Shown one piece after another: positions 1 to 5,536 of a stretch of 6,670 nucleotides of DNA; position 1 is the first letter of the stretch, and each line of letters opens with the position of its first letter. The stretch is from NCBI GenBank assembly GCA_023437865.1, contig JAEZFE010000191.1:1-6670 (forward strand), written 5' to 3'. The position numbers and the translations under genes are program-made. The stretch is from Pseudomonadota bacterium. Lineage in GTDB: Bacteria > Pseudomonadota > Alphaproteobacteria > Rhodospirillales > Magnetospirillaceae. A model generated the notes under the pieces. That model was not told the DNA's origin. It did no database searches and saw only the letters and a list, made by a program, of their open reading frames with translations.

Positions 1-606
1 TCGCCCGGCCTGTCGGCGGCTGGCGATACCACCGCCGGCACCAGCACCAGTGCCTGCACGCGGCGGACCGTGGACGCGTTGCGCGCCAAACGCGAACAGG
101 CCTTCGATGAAGCCAAGAGCCGGGTGCGCGAAGCTGCCGACCAGCAGCGCGGCCGCGCCGCCGATGCGGTGGGCGGGGTGGCGGGGGCTCTGCACCGCGC
201 GGCATCCGACATGAAGGGCGAGAACGAAACCATGGGCCGATACGCTGACATGGCCGCCGAGCGGCTGGACGAGGTGGCGAGCTATCTGCGCACCGCCGAT
301 TGGACCGAGGTGATCCATGGCGCCGAGGATTTCGCGCGCCGCCAGCCCTATTGGTTCGTCGGCGGCGCCATGGCGGCCGGCTTCCTGCTGGCGCGCTTCG
401 TCAAGAATTCCGGCGAGGCCGAGCGCTGGAGCGATGAGGCATCGAGCATGAGCCGGCGGTTGGCTGCCTCGTCGGGCGCCGGTTACGGAACCAGTACCCA
501 GGCCGGTACCTACCCGCCGACCACGGCGACCACGGCGCCGATCTCGTCGGCCACCACGACGGCCACATCGGGCTCGCCCAGCAACCCGTATAGCGGGGAG
601 GTTTAA
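1..606 (+). CDS. DUF883/ElaB-like 'nutrient deprivation-induced' membrane-anchored helical protein, probably 5'-partial
   Basis: Likely an inner-membrane-anchored helical protein of the group annotated in alphaproteobacteria as nutrient deprivation-induced or DUF883/ElaB-like; its molecular role is unknown. Counting from the GTG at 70, residues 1-90 are a charged, Ala/Arg/Glu-rich amphipathic helix region. It is followed by the typical motif FARRQPYWFVGGAMAAGFLL, with one membrane segment at about 94-111, and then a Ser/Thr/Ala/Pro-rich low-complexity tail to residue 178. The only start codon in frame inside the window is that GTG, and it has just a weak GGCGGA upstream. The frame is open to base 1, and bases 1-69 keep the high third-position GC of coding sequence and encode a similar Thr/Ser/Ala-rich stretch, so the true start probably lies left of the window. 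The stop is 3 bp before the holin-family gene, whose ribosome binding site lies inside this gene's end. Family assignment is from motif recognition; the 5' end is uncertain (70 is the alternative). Confidence 0.72.
   Translation, partial: SPGLSAAGDTTAGTSTSACTRRTVDALRAKREQAFDEAKSRVREAADQQRGRAADAVGGVAGALHRAASDMKGENETMGRYADMAAERLDEVASYLRTADWTEVIHGAEDFARRQPYWFVGGAMAAGFLLARFVKNSGEAERWSDEASSMSRRLAASSGAGYGTSTQAGTYPPTTATTAPISSATTTATSGSPSNPYSGEV
595..601 (+). promoter_or_regulatory. Ribosome binding site of the holin-family gene
   Basis: GGGGAGG lies 8 bases before the ATG at 610 and is contained in the last codons of the preceding gene. Its strength and position fix the start at 610 and suggest coupled translation of the two genes. 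Confidence 0.7.
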
Positions 607-609
607 GCC

Positions 610-1002
610 ATGCCCGACATCCTTCCCGATCGCCCGCTATCGAGTTTGTTCACCGAATTGACCCGCGAGACCGGCGACCTGTTCCGCAACGAAATCCGTC
701 TCGCCAAGGCCGAAATGGGCGACAAGGCCCGCCAGGCCGGGCGCGGCGCCGCCGAAATCGCCGCCGGCGGGCTGATCCTGTTCGTGGCGTTGCAGGCGCT
801 GGCGGCCACTGCCGTGCTGGCCCTGATTAATGTCGTGCAGCCGTGGCTGGCGGCGCTGATCGTCGCCGTCGTGCTGGCATTGGTCGGGGTCGTGGTGCTG
901 TCCATGGGGCTGCGCAGCATCAAGACGGACAATCTGGCGCCGAAGAGGACCATGGAATCGCTGCGCGACAACACCCGATGGGCCAAGGAGCAGCTGCGAT
1001 GA
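610..1002 (+). CDS. Phage holin 3_6 family (DUF1469-like) small membrane protein
   Basis: A 130-residue inner-membrane protein resembling the putative Actinobacterial Holin-X / phage_holin_3_6 family. That family is mostly chromosomal in bacteria and has no proven lysis role. Residues 1-45 form the characteristic amphipathic N-terminus (LSSLFTELTRETGDLFRNEI, then a Lys/Glu helix). Two membrane segments follow at about 49-72 and 77-100, joined by a very short turn, and the tail (101-130) is charged and cytoplasmic. A strong Shine-Dalgarno supports the start. The stop overlaps the next gene's start as ATGA, so the two are translationally coupled. Flanking DUF883-like and DUF3618 genes make this a chromosomal envelope/stress cluster; I see no endolysin, spanin or other phage gene in the window, so a true phage holin is unlikely. 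The family call is good; the function is unknown. Confidence 0.85.
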   Translation: MPDILPDRPLSSLFTELTRETGDLFRNEIRLAKAEMGDKARQAGRGAAEIAAGGLILFVALQALAATAVLALINVVQPWLAALIVAVVLALVGVVVLSMGLRSIKTDNLAPKRTMESLRDNTRWAKEQLR

Positions 1003-1826
1003 CCACCAAGGACATCGAGGTCGAAATCGAGCGCACCCGCGGCGAGATGGCGAGCACGCTGAACGCCATCGAGCGCAAGCTTTCCCCCAAACAGATCATG
1101 GATCAGGCGGTGGACACCATGCGTGAACTTGCAAGCGACCAATCGCGCGTTGCCCAGGTCGTGCGCGATAATCCCATTCCGTTGGCGCTGATTGGGCTGG
1201 GTGTCGGCTGGCTTGCCGTCTCCGGCGCCATGGGCCGCCGTTCCTCGGCGGAGGTCGGTTCGTACGAGAGCATGGAGGGGGTCTCTCCGGCGTGGGGAAC
1301 CGAGGAAGGCTACGGCTATGCGCCGGGGGTGGAGAGCCCGACCTACGGCACCGCCGGCGCGTCGACCGAGTATGCGTCGTCGGGAAGCAGCAGCGGGAGC
1401 GATCTTCGCTCGCGCGCCGGCCAAGTGGCCGGTCAAGCCCGCGAACGCGCCAGCGAGATTGCCGACCGCACCCGGGGGCGGGTATCGCAATGGACCGCTC
1501 GAGCGCGCGGGCAGGCCAGTCAGGCCACCTACCGCACCCGCGAGGCCTATAACGACCATCCGCTGACCATGGGGTTGGTGGCCGCCCTAGTCGGCGCCGC
1601 TGTCGGCGCCATCCTGCCGCGCAGCCGGCCCGCGACCGAGACCTTGGGCTCGGCGGCCAGCGACGTGATGCGCCAGGCCCGGCAGGCCGGCTCCGAGATG
1701 ATGGACAAGGCCGGCCGCGTCGCCGAACGCGCCGTCCAGGCCGCCAAGGAGGAAGGGAGCCGAGCCTATGATCAGGAAGCTGGTTCCGGTACGTCGCCGG
1801 GAACCACCTCGAGCATGACCCACTGA
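999..1826 (+). CDS. DUF3618 domain-containing membrane protein
   Basis: A 275-residue protein whose first ~50 residues match the DUF3618 pattern: IEVEIERTRGEMASTLNAIE followed by a Lys/Pro/Lys turn and an amphipathic helix. A first membrane segment (about 58-78) begins with DNPIPLALIGLGVGWL. Residues 80-135 are a Gly/Ser/Tyr-rich linker. Residues 136-185 form a basic Arg/Ala/Gln helical region. A second membrane segment (about 187-206) begins DHPLTMGLVAALVGAAVGAI, and 207-260 form another amphipathic helix. The D-N/H-P-hydrophobic lead-in therefore occurs twice. The start at 999 is chosen because AAGGAG (985-990) lies 8 bases before it and it overlaps the previous stop as ATGA; an in-frame upstream start at 843 would run through the holin-family gene and is rejected. 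Probably an inner-membrane protein with helices along the membrane; function unknown. It is longer than minimal DUF3618 proteins because of the second half. Confidence 0.85.
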   Translation: MTTKDIEVEIERTRGEMASTLNAIERKLSPKQIMDQAVDTMRELASDQSRVAQVVRDNPIPLALIGLGVGWLAVSGAMGRRSSAEVGSYESMEGVSPAWGTEEGYGYAPGVESPTYGTAGASTEYASSGSSSGSDLRSRAGQVAGQARERASEIADRTRGRVSQWTARARGQASQATYRTREAYNDHPLTMGLVAALVGAAVGAILPRSRPATETLGSAASDVMRQARQAGSEMMDKAGRVAERAVQAAKEEGSRAYDQEAGSGTSPGTTSSMTH

Positions 1827-1849
1827 CACCTAAGAGAGTGAGCGTCGCC

Positions 1850-2860
1850 ATGGCGGGCAGGGCAGGGACACACGACGCGCGTAGCCAGACCGACCCGCGC
1901 GGCCGACAAGCCGACAGGCCGTCCGACATTCCCAAGCAGGGGTGGTTGGACATCGCCAAGCGGGTATGGGCCGACATCAGCCAGTATGAGGTGTCGGTGG
2001 TTTCGGCGGGCGTGGCGTTCAACCTGTTCTTCGCGCTGTTCCCCGCCCTGGCGGCAGCCATTTCCCTGTATGGGCTGGTTGCCGACCCGGCGACGGTTGA
2101 ACATCAATTGGCGGTCATGGGTGGGGTCTTGCCCGGCGATGTGACCAAGCTGGTCGGCGACCAGCTTCATGGTCTCGCCCGGGCGTCGGAAGGCACCCTT
2201 GGGGTGTCGCTGGCCCTGTCGCTGCTGATTGCTTTATGGGGGGCGACGCGCGGCATCAAGGGCATGATGTCGGGGCTCAACATCGTTTATCAGGAGGATG
2301 AGCAGCGGGGCTTCTTTCGTTACAACCTGACCGCCTTGGCACTGACGCTTGCAGCCATCGTGTTCGGCATCCTGTCGCTGGTCATGGTTGCCGCCGTCCC
2401 GGCGCTGCTCAAGTTCCTGCCCGTCAGCGAGGGCATCCAGTCGCTGCTGTCGTTCCTGCGCTGGCCGCTGTTGGCGGTGTTCCTGCTCTTCGGCCTGGCG
2501 GTGACCTATCGCTATGCGCCGTCGCGCGACGAGCCGCATTGGCGCTGGGTCAGCTGGGGGGCGGTAGTGGCCGCAGCCCTGTGGCTGATCGGCTCGGGCC
2601 TGTTCTCGTTGTATGCCGCCAAGTTCGGCAATTACAACAAGACCTACGGCTCCATGGCCGCCGTGGCGGTGACCCTGCTGTGGTTCCAGCTCAGCAGCTT
2701 CATCGTCTTGCTGGGCGGACTGATCAACGCCGAAATGGAGCACCAGACCGCCCGCGATACCACCAAAGGGCCGGAGCGCCCCATGGGCAGCCGCGACGCC
2801 ACCATGGCCGACACTTTGGGGCCCGAACGGCACCAGGTTCGGAACACACGGGGCAAGTAG
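1850..2860 (+). CDS. YihY/BrkB family (virulence factor BrkB / 'ribonuclease BN'-named) inner membrane protein
   Basis: A 336-residue integral membrane protein of the YihY/BrkB family (PF03631). Some members were once wrongly named RNase BN; the real activity is not established and transport has been proposed. Six membrane segments are visible at about 50-74, 115-135, 160-187, 203-222, 236-257 and 269-293. Family signatures include the first segment (SAGVAFNLFFALFPAL), the loop WGATRGIKGMMSGLNIVY, and the C-terminal block GNYNKTYGSMAAV followed by a GLINAEMEHQ-like end. The tail beyond residue 300 is polar and poorly conserved. Start: ATG at 1850 is preferred, with a weak purine-rich AGAGAG upstream; the in-frame GTG at 1838 adds four residues but has essentially no spacing to that purine run. 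It follows the DUF3618 gene by 23 bp with no terminator, so it is probably the last gene of the envelope operon. The family call is firm; the substrate is unknown. Confidence 0.92.
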   Translation: MAGRAGTHDARSQTDPRGRQADRPSDIPKQGWLDIAKRVWADISQYEVSVVSAGVAFNLFFALFPALAAAISLYGLVADPATVEHQLAVMGGVLPGDVTKLVGDQLHGLARASEGTLGVSLALSLLIALWGATRGIKGMMSGLNIVYQEDEQRGFFRYNLTALALTLAAIVFGILSLVMVAAVPALLKFLPVSEGIQSLLSFLRWPLLAVFLLFGLAVTYRYAPSRDEPHWRWVSWGAVVAAALWLIGSGLFSLYAAKFGNYNKTYGSMAAVAVTLLWFQLSSFIVLLGGLINAEMEHQTARDTTKGPERPMGSRDATMADTLGPERHQVRNTRGK

Positions 2861-2951
2861 CCACCCCCTCCGGCGAACCCCCTTTGCCCCCGCCCGCTTC
2901 CGCCCGTCCTGGCGCAATATTGGGCTATGACCAAGCGCAAGGAGGGTGTCC
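2861..2951 (+). other. Intergenic spacer after the YihY gene
   Basis: A 91-bp pyrimidine-rich gap. There is no hairpin followed by a T-run, so I cannot point to an intrinsic terminator for the upstream operon. It ends in the strong ribosome binding site of the next gene. A/T-rich bases around 2915-2930 could contribute to a promoter, but no convincing -35/-10 pair is seen. ATGACCAAG occurs at 2927-2935 and again at the start codon (2952-2960), so the spacer carries a short copy of the next gene's first codons in another frame. Confidence 0.4.
2939..2945 (+). promoter_or_regulatory. Ribosome binding site fixing the start at 2952
   Basis: AAGGAGG, essentially a full anti-Shine-Dalgarno match, lies 6 bases before the ATG at 2952. 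This rules out the in-frame GTG at 2946, which directly abuts the motif, and the out-of-frame ATG at 2927 upstream of it. Confidence 0.8.
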
Positions 2952-3362
2952 ATGACCAAGGCGTTCGTGATGGCGGCGGCCCTTGTGGCGCTGACGCTTG
3001 CCATGCAGGAGGCGGCCCTGGGCGAGACCGCCGCCGATGATCCGCTCGCCGACATGAAGTCCATCAAGCTCAAGCGGGTCGAGGCCCGCCCGAAGTTGCC
3101 GGTCAAGCAGCCGCCCCAGCATGCGGCGTCGCCTACCCATCCGGCCCAGCCGGTCCAGACTCCGGTCGAGGAGGTGGCGGAGGTGCGCTCCAACGCCGGC
3201 ATTGGGTATCTGCCGAGTGCGAGCGGCACCTTTGTGACCACCGGTCCCGCCGGCTCGCCGCCGCCCCCCCCACCGGCGGCGCGGTCGCCGCAGCCCAGCC
3301 AGCAATCGTCGCGCGGCTGGTCGTCGCCGTGGTCCAACATGTGGGGAGGCTTCTTCAAGTAG
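2952..3362 (+). CDS. Small exported proline-rich protein, unknown function
   Basis: A 136-residue protein I do not recognise as a family member. Residues 1-24 look like a Sec signal peptide: Lys at 3, a hydrophobic core (FVMAAALVALTLA) and a likely signal peptidase I site after ALG at 24. There is no lipobox cysteine, and no cysteine anywhere. The mature part is low in predicted structure: a charged start (LADMKSIKLKRVEARPKLPV), a Pro/Gln/His stretch (50-72), a more ordered segment at 73-98 (EEVAEVRSNAGIGYLPSASG region), a run of six prolines at 103-108, a Ser/Gln/Arg linker, and an aromatic end with three Trp (123, 127, 131) and FFK. It is probably a periplasmic or envelope-associated protein. 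High third-position GC and the strong ribosome binding site support it being real. It is flanked by 91-bp and 71-bp gaps, so it may be a single-gene unit. Confidence 0.7.
   Translation: MTKAFVMAAALVALTLAMQEAALGETAADDPLADMKSIKLKRVEARPKLPVKQPPQHAASPTHPAQPVQTPVEEVAEVRSNAGIGYLPSASGTFVTTGPAGSPPPPPPAARSPQPSQQSSRGWSSPWSNMWGGFFK
3256..3281 (+). repeat. GC hairpin with C8 homopolymer loop inside the proline-rich gene
   Basis: CGCCGCCG (3256-3263) pairs perfectly with CGGCGGCG (3274-3281), leaving a 10-base loop that starts with eight C (3264-3271). It lies in the codons for the six-proline run. Homopolymer tracts of this length can slip during replication, which would shift the last ~29 codons; nothing in a single sequence shows that it does. 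Confidence 0.55.
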
Positions 3363-3433
3363 CGACCGAAGGAAGGGGTTGGCCTGCCTCGGCCATTGGT
3401 CTAGGTTTCCCAACAGGTAGATAGGGGACCGCT

Positions 3434-4144
3434 ATGGCCGAGGGAGGTCAGCAGCCGCTCGACAAGGGCATCCTGCTGCAACTGCAATTCACCCCGCTGT
3501 TCTCGGGGCTGATGGAAAACGACGTGCGCGAGCTGATCGCCGGCGCCGAGCTGGTGGAACTCGGCCACGAGCACCAGCTCTATCAGCAGGGTGACAAGGT
3601 CGATCGCTTCTTCGTGGTGATGGACGGCCACGTGGAAATGTCGATCGACATCGACAGCCGCCGCTCGGTGGTCGAGGTGGCGCGGCGCGGCACGGTGCTG
3701 GGCGATGCCGCCATGTTTGGTGACGGCCACTTCCTGATGAGCGCCCGCGTGCTGACCGCCGCCACCGTGCTGGCGGTGCCGGCGGATTCGTTCCTGGCCA
3801 AGCTGGAACCGCGCTTCGACATCATCACCCACATGCTGTCGACCATGTCGTTCCGCCTGCGCATGCTGGTGCGCCAGATCGCCGAATTGAAGCTCAAGAC
3901 CACCGCCCAGCGCCTGGGCAGCTTTCTGCTGTCCATGGTCGAGGCCGAGGAGGGGGCCGCCTCGGTGCGCTTCCCCTACGACAAGAAGCTGGTGGCCGAC
4001 CAACTCGGCATGAAGCCGGAAAGCCTGTCGCGCGCGCTGGCCAAGCTGGCGAAGATGGGCGTGGAATCGTTGCCCGACAACAGCGTGGTCATCGCCGACG
4101 TGGAAGCGTTGCGCGAGTTCTGCGTCGAAGACGATATGGGGTAG
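3434..4144 (+). CDS. Crp/Fnr-family transcriptional regulator, Dnr-like (first of tandem pair)
   Basis: A 236-residue cytoplasmic DNA-binding regulator. Residues ~20-125 form a cyclic-nucleotide-binding-type beta-roll sensor (LYQQGDKVDRFFVVMDGHVE, then VLGDAAMFGDGHF). Residues ~130-160 are the long dimerisation helix, and 161-236 are the Crp-type winged helix-turn-helix. The recognition helix PESLSRALAKL gives E196, S199 and R200, the Fnr/Dnr-type E-x-x-S-R pattern that reads TTGA(T/C)-like half sites. The phosphate-binding Arg-Ser/Thr of cAMP-binding Crp is missing (FLMSAR at that place), so cAMP is unlikely. The only cysteine is C230, so it is not an Fnr with an N-terminal [4Fe-4S] cluster. 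By elimination the closest known type is Dnr/NnrR, which responds to NO; the ligand is inference. AGGGGA (3423-3428) is placed 5 bases before the ATG. The second regulator begins 4 bp after the stop. Confidence 0.88.
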   Translation: MAEGGQQPLDKGILLQLQFTPLFSGLMENDVRELIAGAELVELGHEHQLYQQGDKVDRFFVVMDGHVEMSIDIDSRRSVVEVARRGTVLGDAAMFGDGHFLMSARVLTAATVLAVPADSFLAKLEPRFDIITHMLSTMSFRLRMLVRQIAELKLKTTAQRLGSFLLSMVEAEEGAASVRFPYDKKLVADQLGMKPESLSRALAKLAKMGVESLPDNSVVIADVEALREFCVEDDMG

Positions 4145-4148
4145 GGCC

Positions 4149-4841
4149 ATGGCCGGATTGTCCGCAACCGATTTGGCGCTGTGCGCCCAGGCGCCGCTGT
4201 TCGTCGCGCTCGATCCCGCAGATTTGGCGCTGCTGCTCGATCAGGCGAGCGCGGTGTCCTATCCCGAGACCGGGCTGCTGTTCAGCCAGGGCGACGCCGC
4301 CGACCGCTTCTTCGTGGTCCTGAATGGCCGCGCGAACCTGTTCGCTCTGACCGAAACCGGCGACCAGTCCATCATCGAGGTGTTCGACCCCATCGGCACC
4401 TTCGCCGAGGCGGCCATGTTCTCGTCGGGAAAATTCCCGCTTAATTGCGAGGTGGTGGCCGGCACCCGTCTGGTCCATGTGCCTGCGGGACCGTTCATCA
4501 AGCGCCTGAGCGAACGCCGCCAGCTTGCTTTCCACCTGATGGCGGGCCTGTCGCGCTGGCAGATGCGCCTGATCCACGAGATCACCGAGCTGAAGAGCAA
4601 ATCGCCGGGTCAGCGGCTTGCCTCGTTCCTGCTGGCCCTGGCGAAGGGCGAACAGGCGGCCGCGCAAGTCCGCCTGCCCATCACCAAGGCCGTGCTGGCC
4701 AGCCGCATCGGCATCGCCCCCGAAAGCCTGTCCCGTGCCCTGGGGCGCCTCAAGGCGGTGGGCGTCGAAAGCCATGGCCGCGAGGTCGTGCTGACTGACC
4801 TCGAGGCGCTGCGCCGGCTCGTGCGTGAGGGTGGGGAGTAG
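4149..4841 (+). CDS. Crp/Fnr-family transcriptional regulator, Dnr-like (second of tandem pair)
   Basis: A 230-residue paralogue of the preceding regulator. The sensor beta-roll spans ~15-120 (LLFSQGDAADRFFVVLNGRA, then IIEVFDPIGTFAEAAMF, very like the TFAEAMMF stretch of Pseudomonas Dnr). The dimerisation helix is at ~125-155 and the winged helix at ~156-230. PESLSRALGRL gives E192, S195 and R196, the same E-x-x-S-R readout as the first regulator. Cysteines are only C12 and C100, so no iron-sulfur cluster of the Fnr type; the cAMP-contacting Arg is absent. Shared blocks with the first copy (DRFFVV, QRL-SFLL, PESLSRAL) indicate duplication followed by strong divergence in the sensor. Starting 4 bp after the previous stop, it has only a G-rich run inside that gene's end as ribosome binding site and is probably translationally coupled. 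NO sensing, perhaps through heme as in Dnr, is inference from family likeness. Confidence 0.88.
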   Translation: MAGLSATDLALCAQAPLFVALDPADLALLLDQASAVSYPETGLLFSQGDAADRFFVVLNGRANLFALTETGDQSIIEVFDPIGTFAEAAMFSSGKFPLNCEVVAGTRLVHVPAGPFIKRLSERRQLAFHLMAGLSRWQMRLIHEITELKSKSPGQRLASFLLALAKGEQAAAQVRLPITKAVLASRIGIAPESLSRALGRLKAVGVESHGREVVLTDLEALRRLVREGGE

Positions 4842-4904
4842 CGCTCCACTCCGCCCGGTCGAATGTGGTTAATCTGATCCCGTATTCGGCCCGGTTCTTG
4901 CTTC

Positions 4905-4918
4905 TTGTCCAACGTCAA
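4905..4918. promoter_or_regulatory. Candidate Fnr/Dnr-type operator (TTG-N8-CAA)
   Basis: TTGTCCAACGTCAA matches the dyad TTGAC-N4-GTCAA, a variant of the Fnr/Dnr/NnrR consensus TTGAT-N4-ATCAA, with one mismatch in the left arm (T for A at the fourth base). Its centre is about 61 bases before the DUF2249 start codon. If it acts as a class II activator site at -41.5, transcription would begin near 4953, with only a weak -10-like TGTAGG at 4940-4945. The two regulators immediately upstream carry the matching E-x-x-S-R helix, which supports the assignment. A single site with one mismatch could still be chance. Confidence 0.55.
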
Positions 4919-4940
4919 GGGGGCGTTCGCGCTCCTTTTT
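4917..4940 (+). terminator. Intrinsic terminator with UUCG tetraloop after the regulator pair
   Basis: AAGGGGGCG (4917-4925) pairs with CGCTCCTTT positions 4930-4938 over nine base pairs, two of them G-U wobbles, around a TTCG loop (4926-4929). The 3' arm runs into five T (4936-4940). It lies 75 bp after the stop of the second regulator, fitting termination of that operon. The first two stem bases are the last two of the operator-like TTG-N8-CAA, so terminator and downstream promoter are packed together. The T-run is short and partly paired, so termination may be incomplete. Confidence 0.6.
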
Positions 4941-4972
4941 GTAGGGTTGGCGACAGAGACAGGGAGTGCGTG

Positions 4973-5536
4973 ATGGCCGAACATCAGGATCAGGCGGGGC
5001 CCCCGGCATGGTTGGCACAGGCGCTGGACGCCGAGCCGCTGGATGTGCGCTCCATCCTGGCCGGCGGCGAGGATCCCTTCCAGGCGGTTATGCAGGCGGC
5101 CGATCCCCTCCAGTTCGGCGGCGTGCTGGTGATCGACGCGCCGTTCAATCCATCGCCGCTGCGCCGTGTGCTGGCCGCGCGCGGCTTTTCCTCCTACGGC
5201 CGCAAGCTGGCCGAAGGCCATTGGCGGGTGTTCTTCCATCTGGATGGCGGCGCCGACTGGGAGCGCGACGCCGAAGTCGATGTCGGTCCCGAAGGCGCCA
5301 TGAGCTGGCGTGAGGAAGACGGCCTGCACGTCGACGTGCGCAGGCTTAAGCCGCCGCAGCCCATGCTCGCCATTCTGCGCCACCTTGACGCCTGCTCGCC
5401 GGGCGAGGTGGTGGTGGTGCACCATGAACGGGTGCCGCAATTCCTGTTCCCTGAGCTGGCCGAGCGCGGCTGGAACGTGGCCCGCATGGCCGAGGAATAC
5501 GCCAACGTGCGCCTGTGGCTGGAGCGCCAGGCATAA
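4973..5536 (+). CDS. Tandem DUF2249 domain protein
   Basis: A 187-residue soluble protein with two DUF2249 modules. The first covers about residues 22-90 (LDVRSILAGGEDPFQAVMQA, then IDAPFNPSPLRRVLAARGF, ending WRVFF). The second covers about 117-185 (LHVDVRRLKPPQPMLAILRH, then SPGEVVVVHHERVPQFLFP and LAERGWNV, ending VRLWL). These domains have a TusA/SirA-like fold in outline and recur near denitrification, nitrite/NO and heme-protein genes; the activity is not established. The only cysteine is C141, so a TusA-type N-terminal sulfur-relay Cys-Pro motif is absent. The start at 4973 is chosen over the in-frame GTG at 4865 because AGGGAG (4961-4966) stands 6 bases before it and the upstream extension would run through the operator and terminator. 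The next gene starts within the stop (TAATG), indicating a coupled pair and suggesting a joint function. Family call is good; role unknown. Confidence 0.85.
   Translation: MAEHQDQAGPPAWLAQALDAEPLDVRSILAGGEDPFQAVMQAADPLQFGGVLVIDAPFNPSPLRRVLAARGFSSYGRKLAEGHWRVFFHLDGGADWERDAEVDVGPEGAMSWREEDGLHVDVRRLKPPQPMLAILRHLDACSPGEVVVVHHERVPQFLFPELAERGWNVARMAEEYANVRLWLERQA

Noticed and set aside
843..998. Upstream extension of the DUF3618 gene
   Set aside because: It would overlap the holin-family gene by over 150 bases and encode low-complexity sequence; the ATG at 999 has AAGGAG at good spacing and starts the family domain.
610..1002. Prophage lysis cassette based on the holin-family gene
   Set aside because: No endolysin, spanin, structural or integrase gene is present; neighbours are chromosomal envelope families.
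1417..1432. CCGGCC-AAGT-GGCCGG hairpin inside the DUF3618 gene
   Set aside because: It is a perfect six-pair stem, but it sits in Ala/Gly/Arg codons with no T-run or other context; such palindromes are expected at this GC content.
603..1559. 318-codon open frame on the minus strand
   Set aside because: It is antisense to the holin-family and DUF3618 genes, has no recognisable domain and no supporting ribosome binding site.
2920..2934. TTG...CAA pair before the exported-protein gene as an Fnr/Dnr box
   Set aside because: The spacing is nine bases instead of eight and the inner bases do not form the dyad.
2234..3358. 374-codon open frame on the minus strand
   Set aside because: It lies opposite the YihY gene, the spacer and the exported-protein gene. 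The product is low-complexity (Gly, Gln, His, Arg rich) with no family pattern, and the + strand genes have clear families, a signal peptide and ribosome binding sites. High GC produces such shadows.
3380..3395. TGGCC-N6-GGCCA hairpin before the first regulator as a terminator
   Set aside because: The stem is only five pairs and no T-run follows; a chance palindrome in GC-rich DNA is likely.
3396..3423. TTGGTC-N16-TAGATA as a sigma70 promoter for the regulator pair
   Set aside because: Each hexamer matches only about half of the consensus, and the implied start would fall on the ribosome binding site.
3434..4841. Naming the regulators fnr, dnr or nnrR
   Set aside because: The sequence supports the Dnr-like class but not a specific orthologue; a gene symbol would overstate it.
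4865..4972. Upstream GTG start for the DUF2249 protein
   Set aside because: The extension crosses the operator and terminator candidates and adds no DUF2249 sequence; ATG 4973 has a good ribosome binding site.
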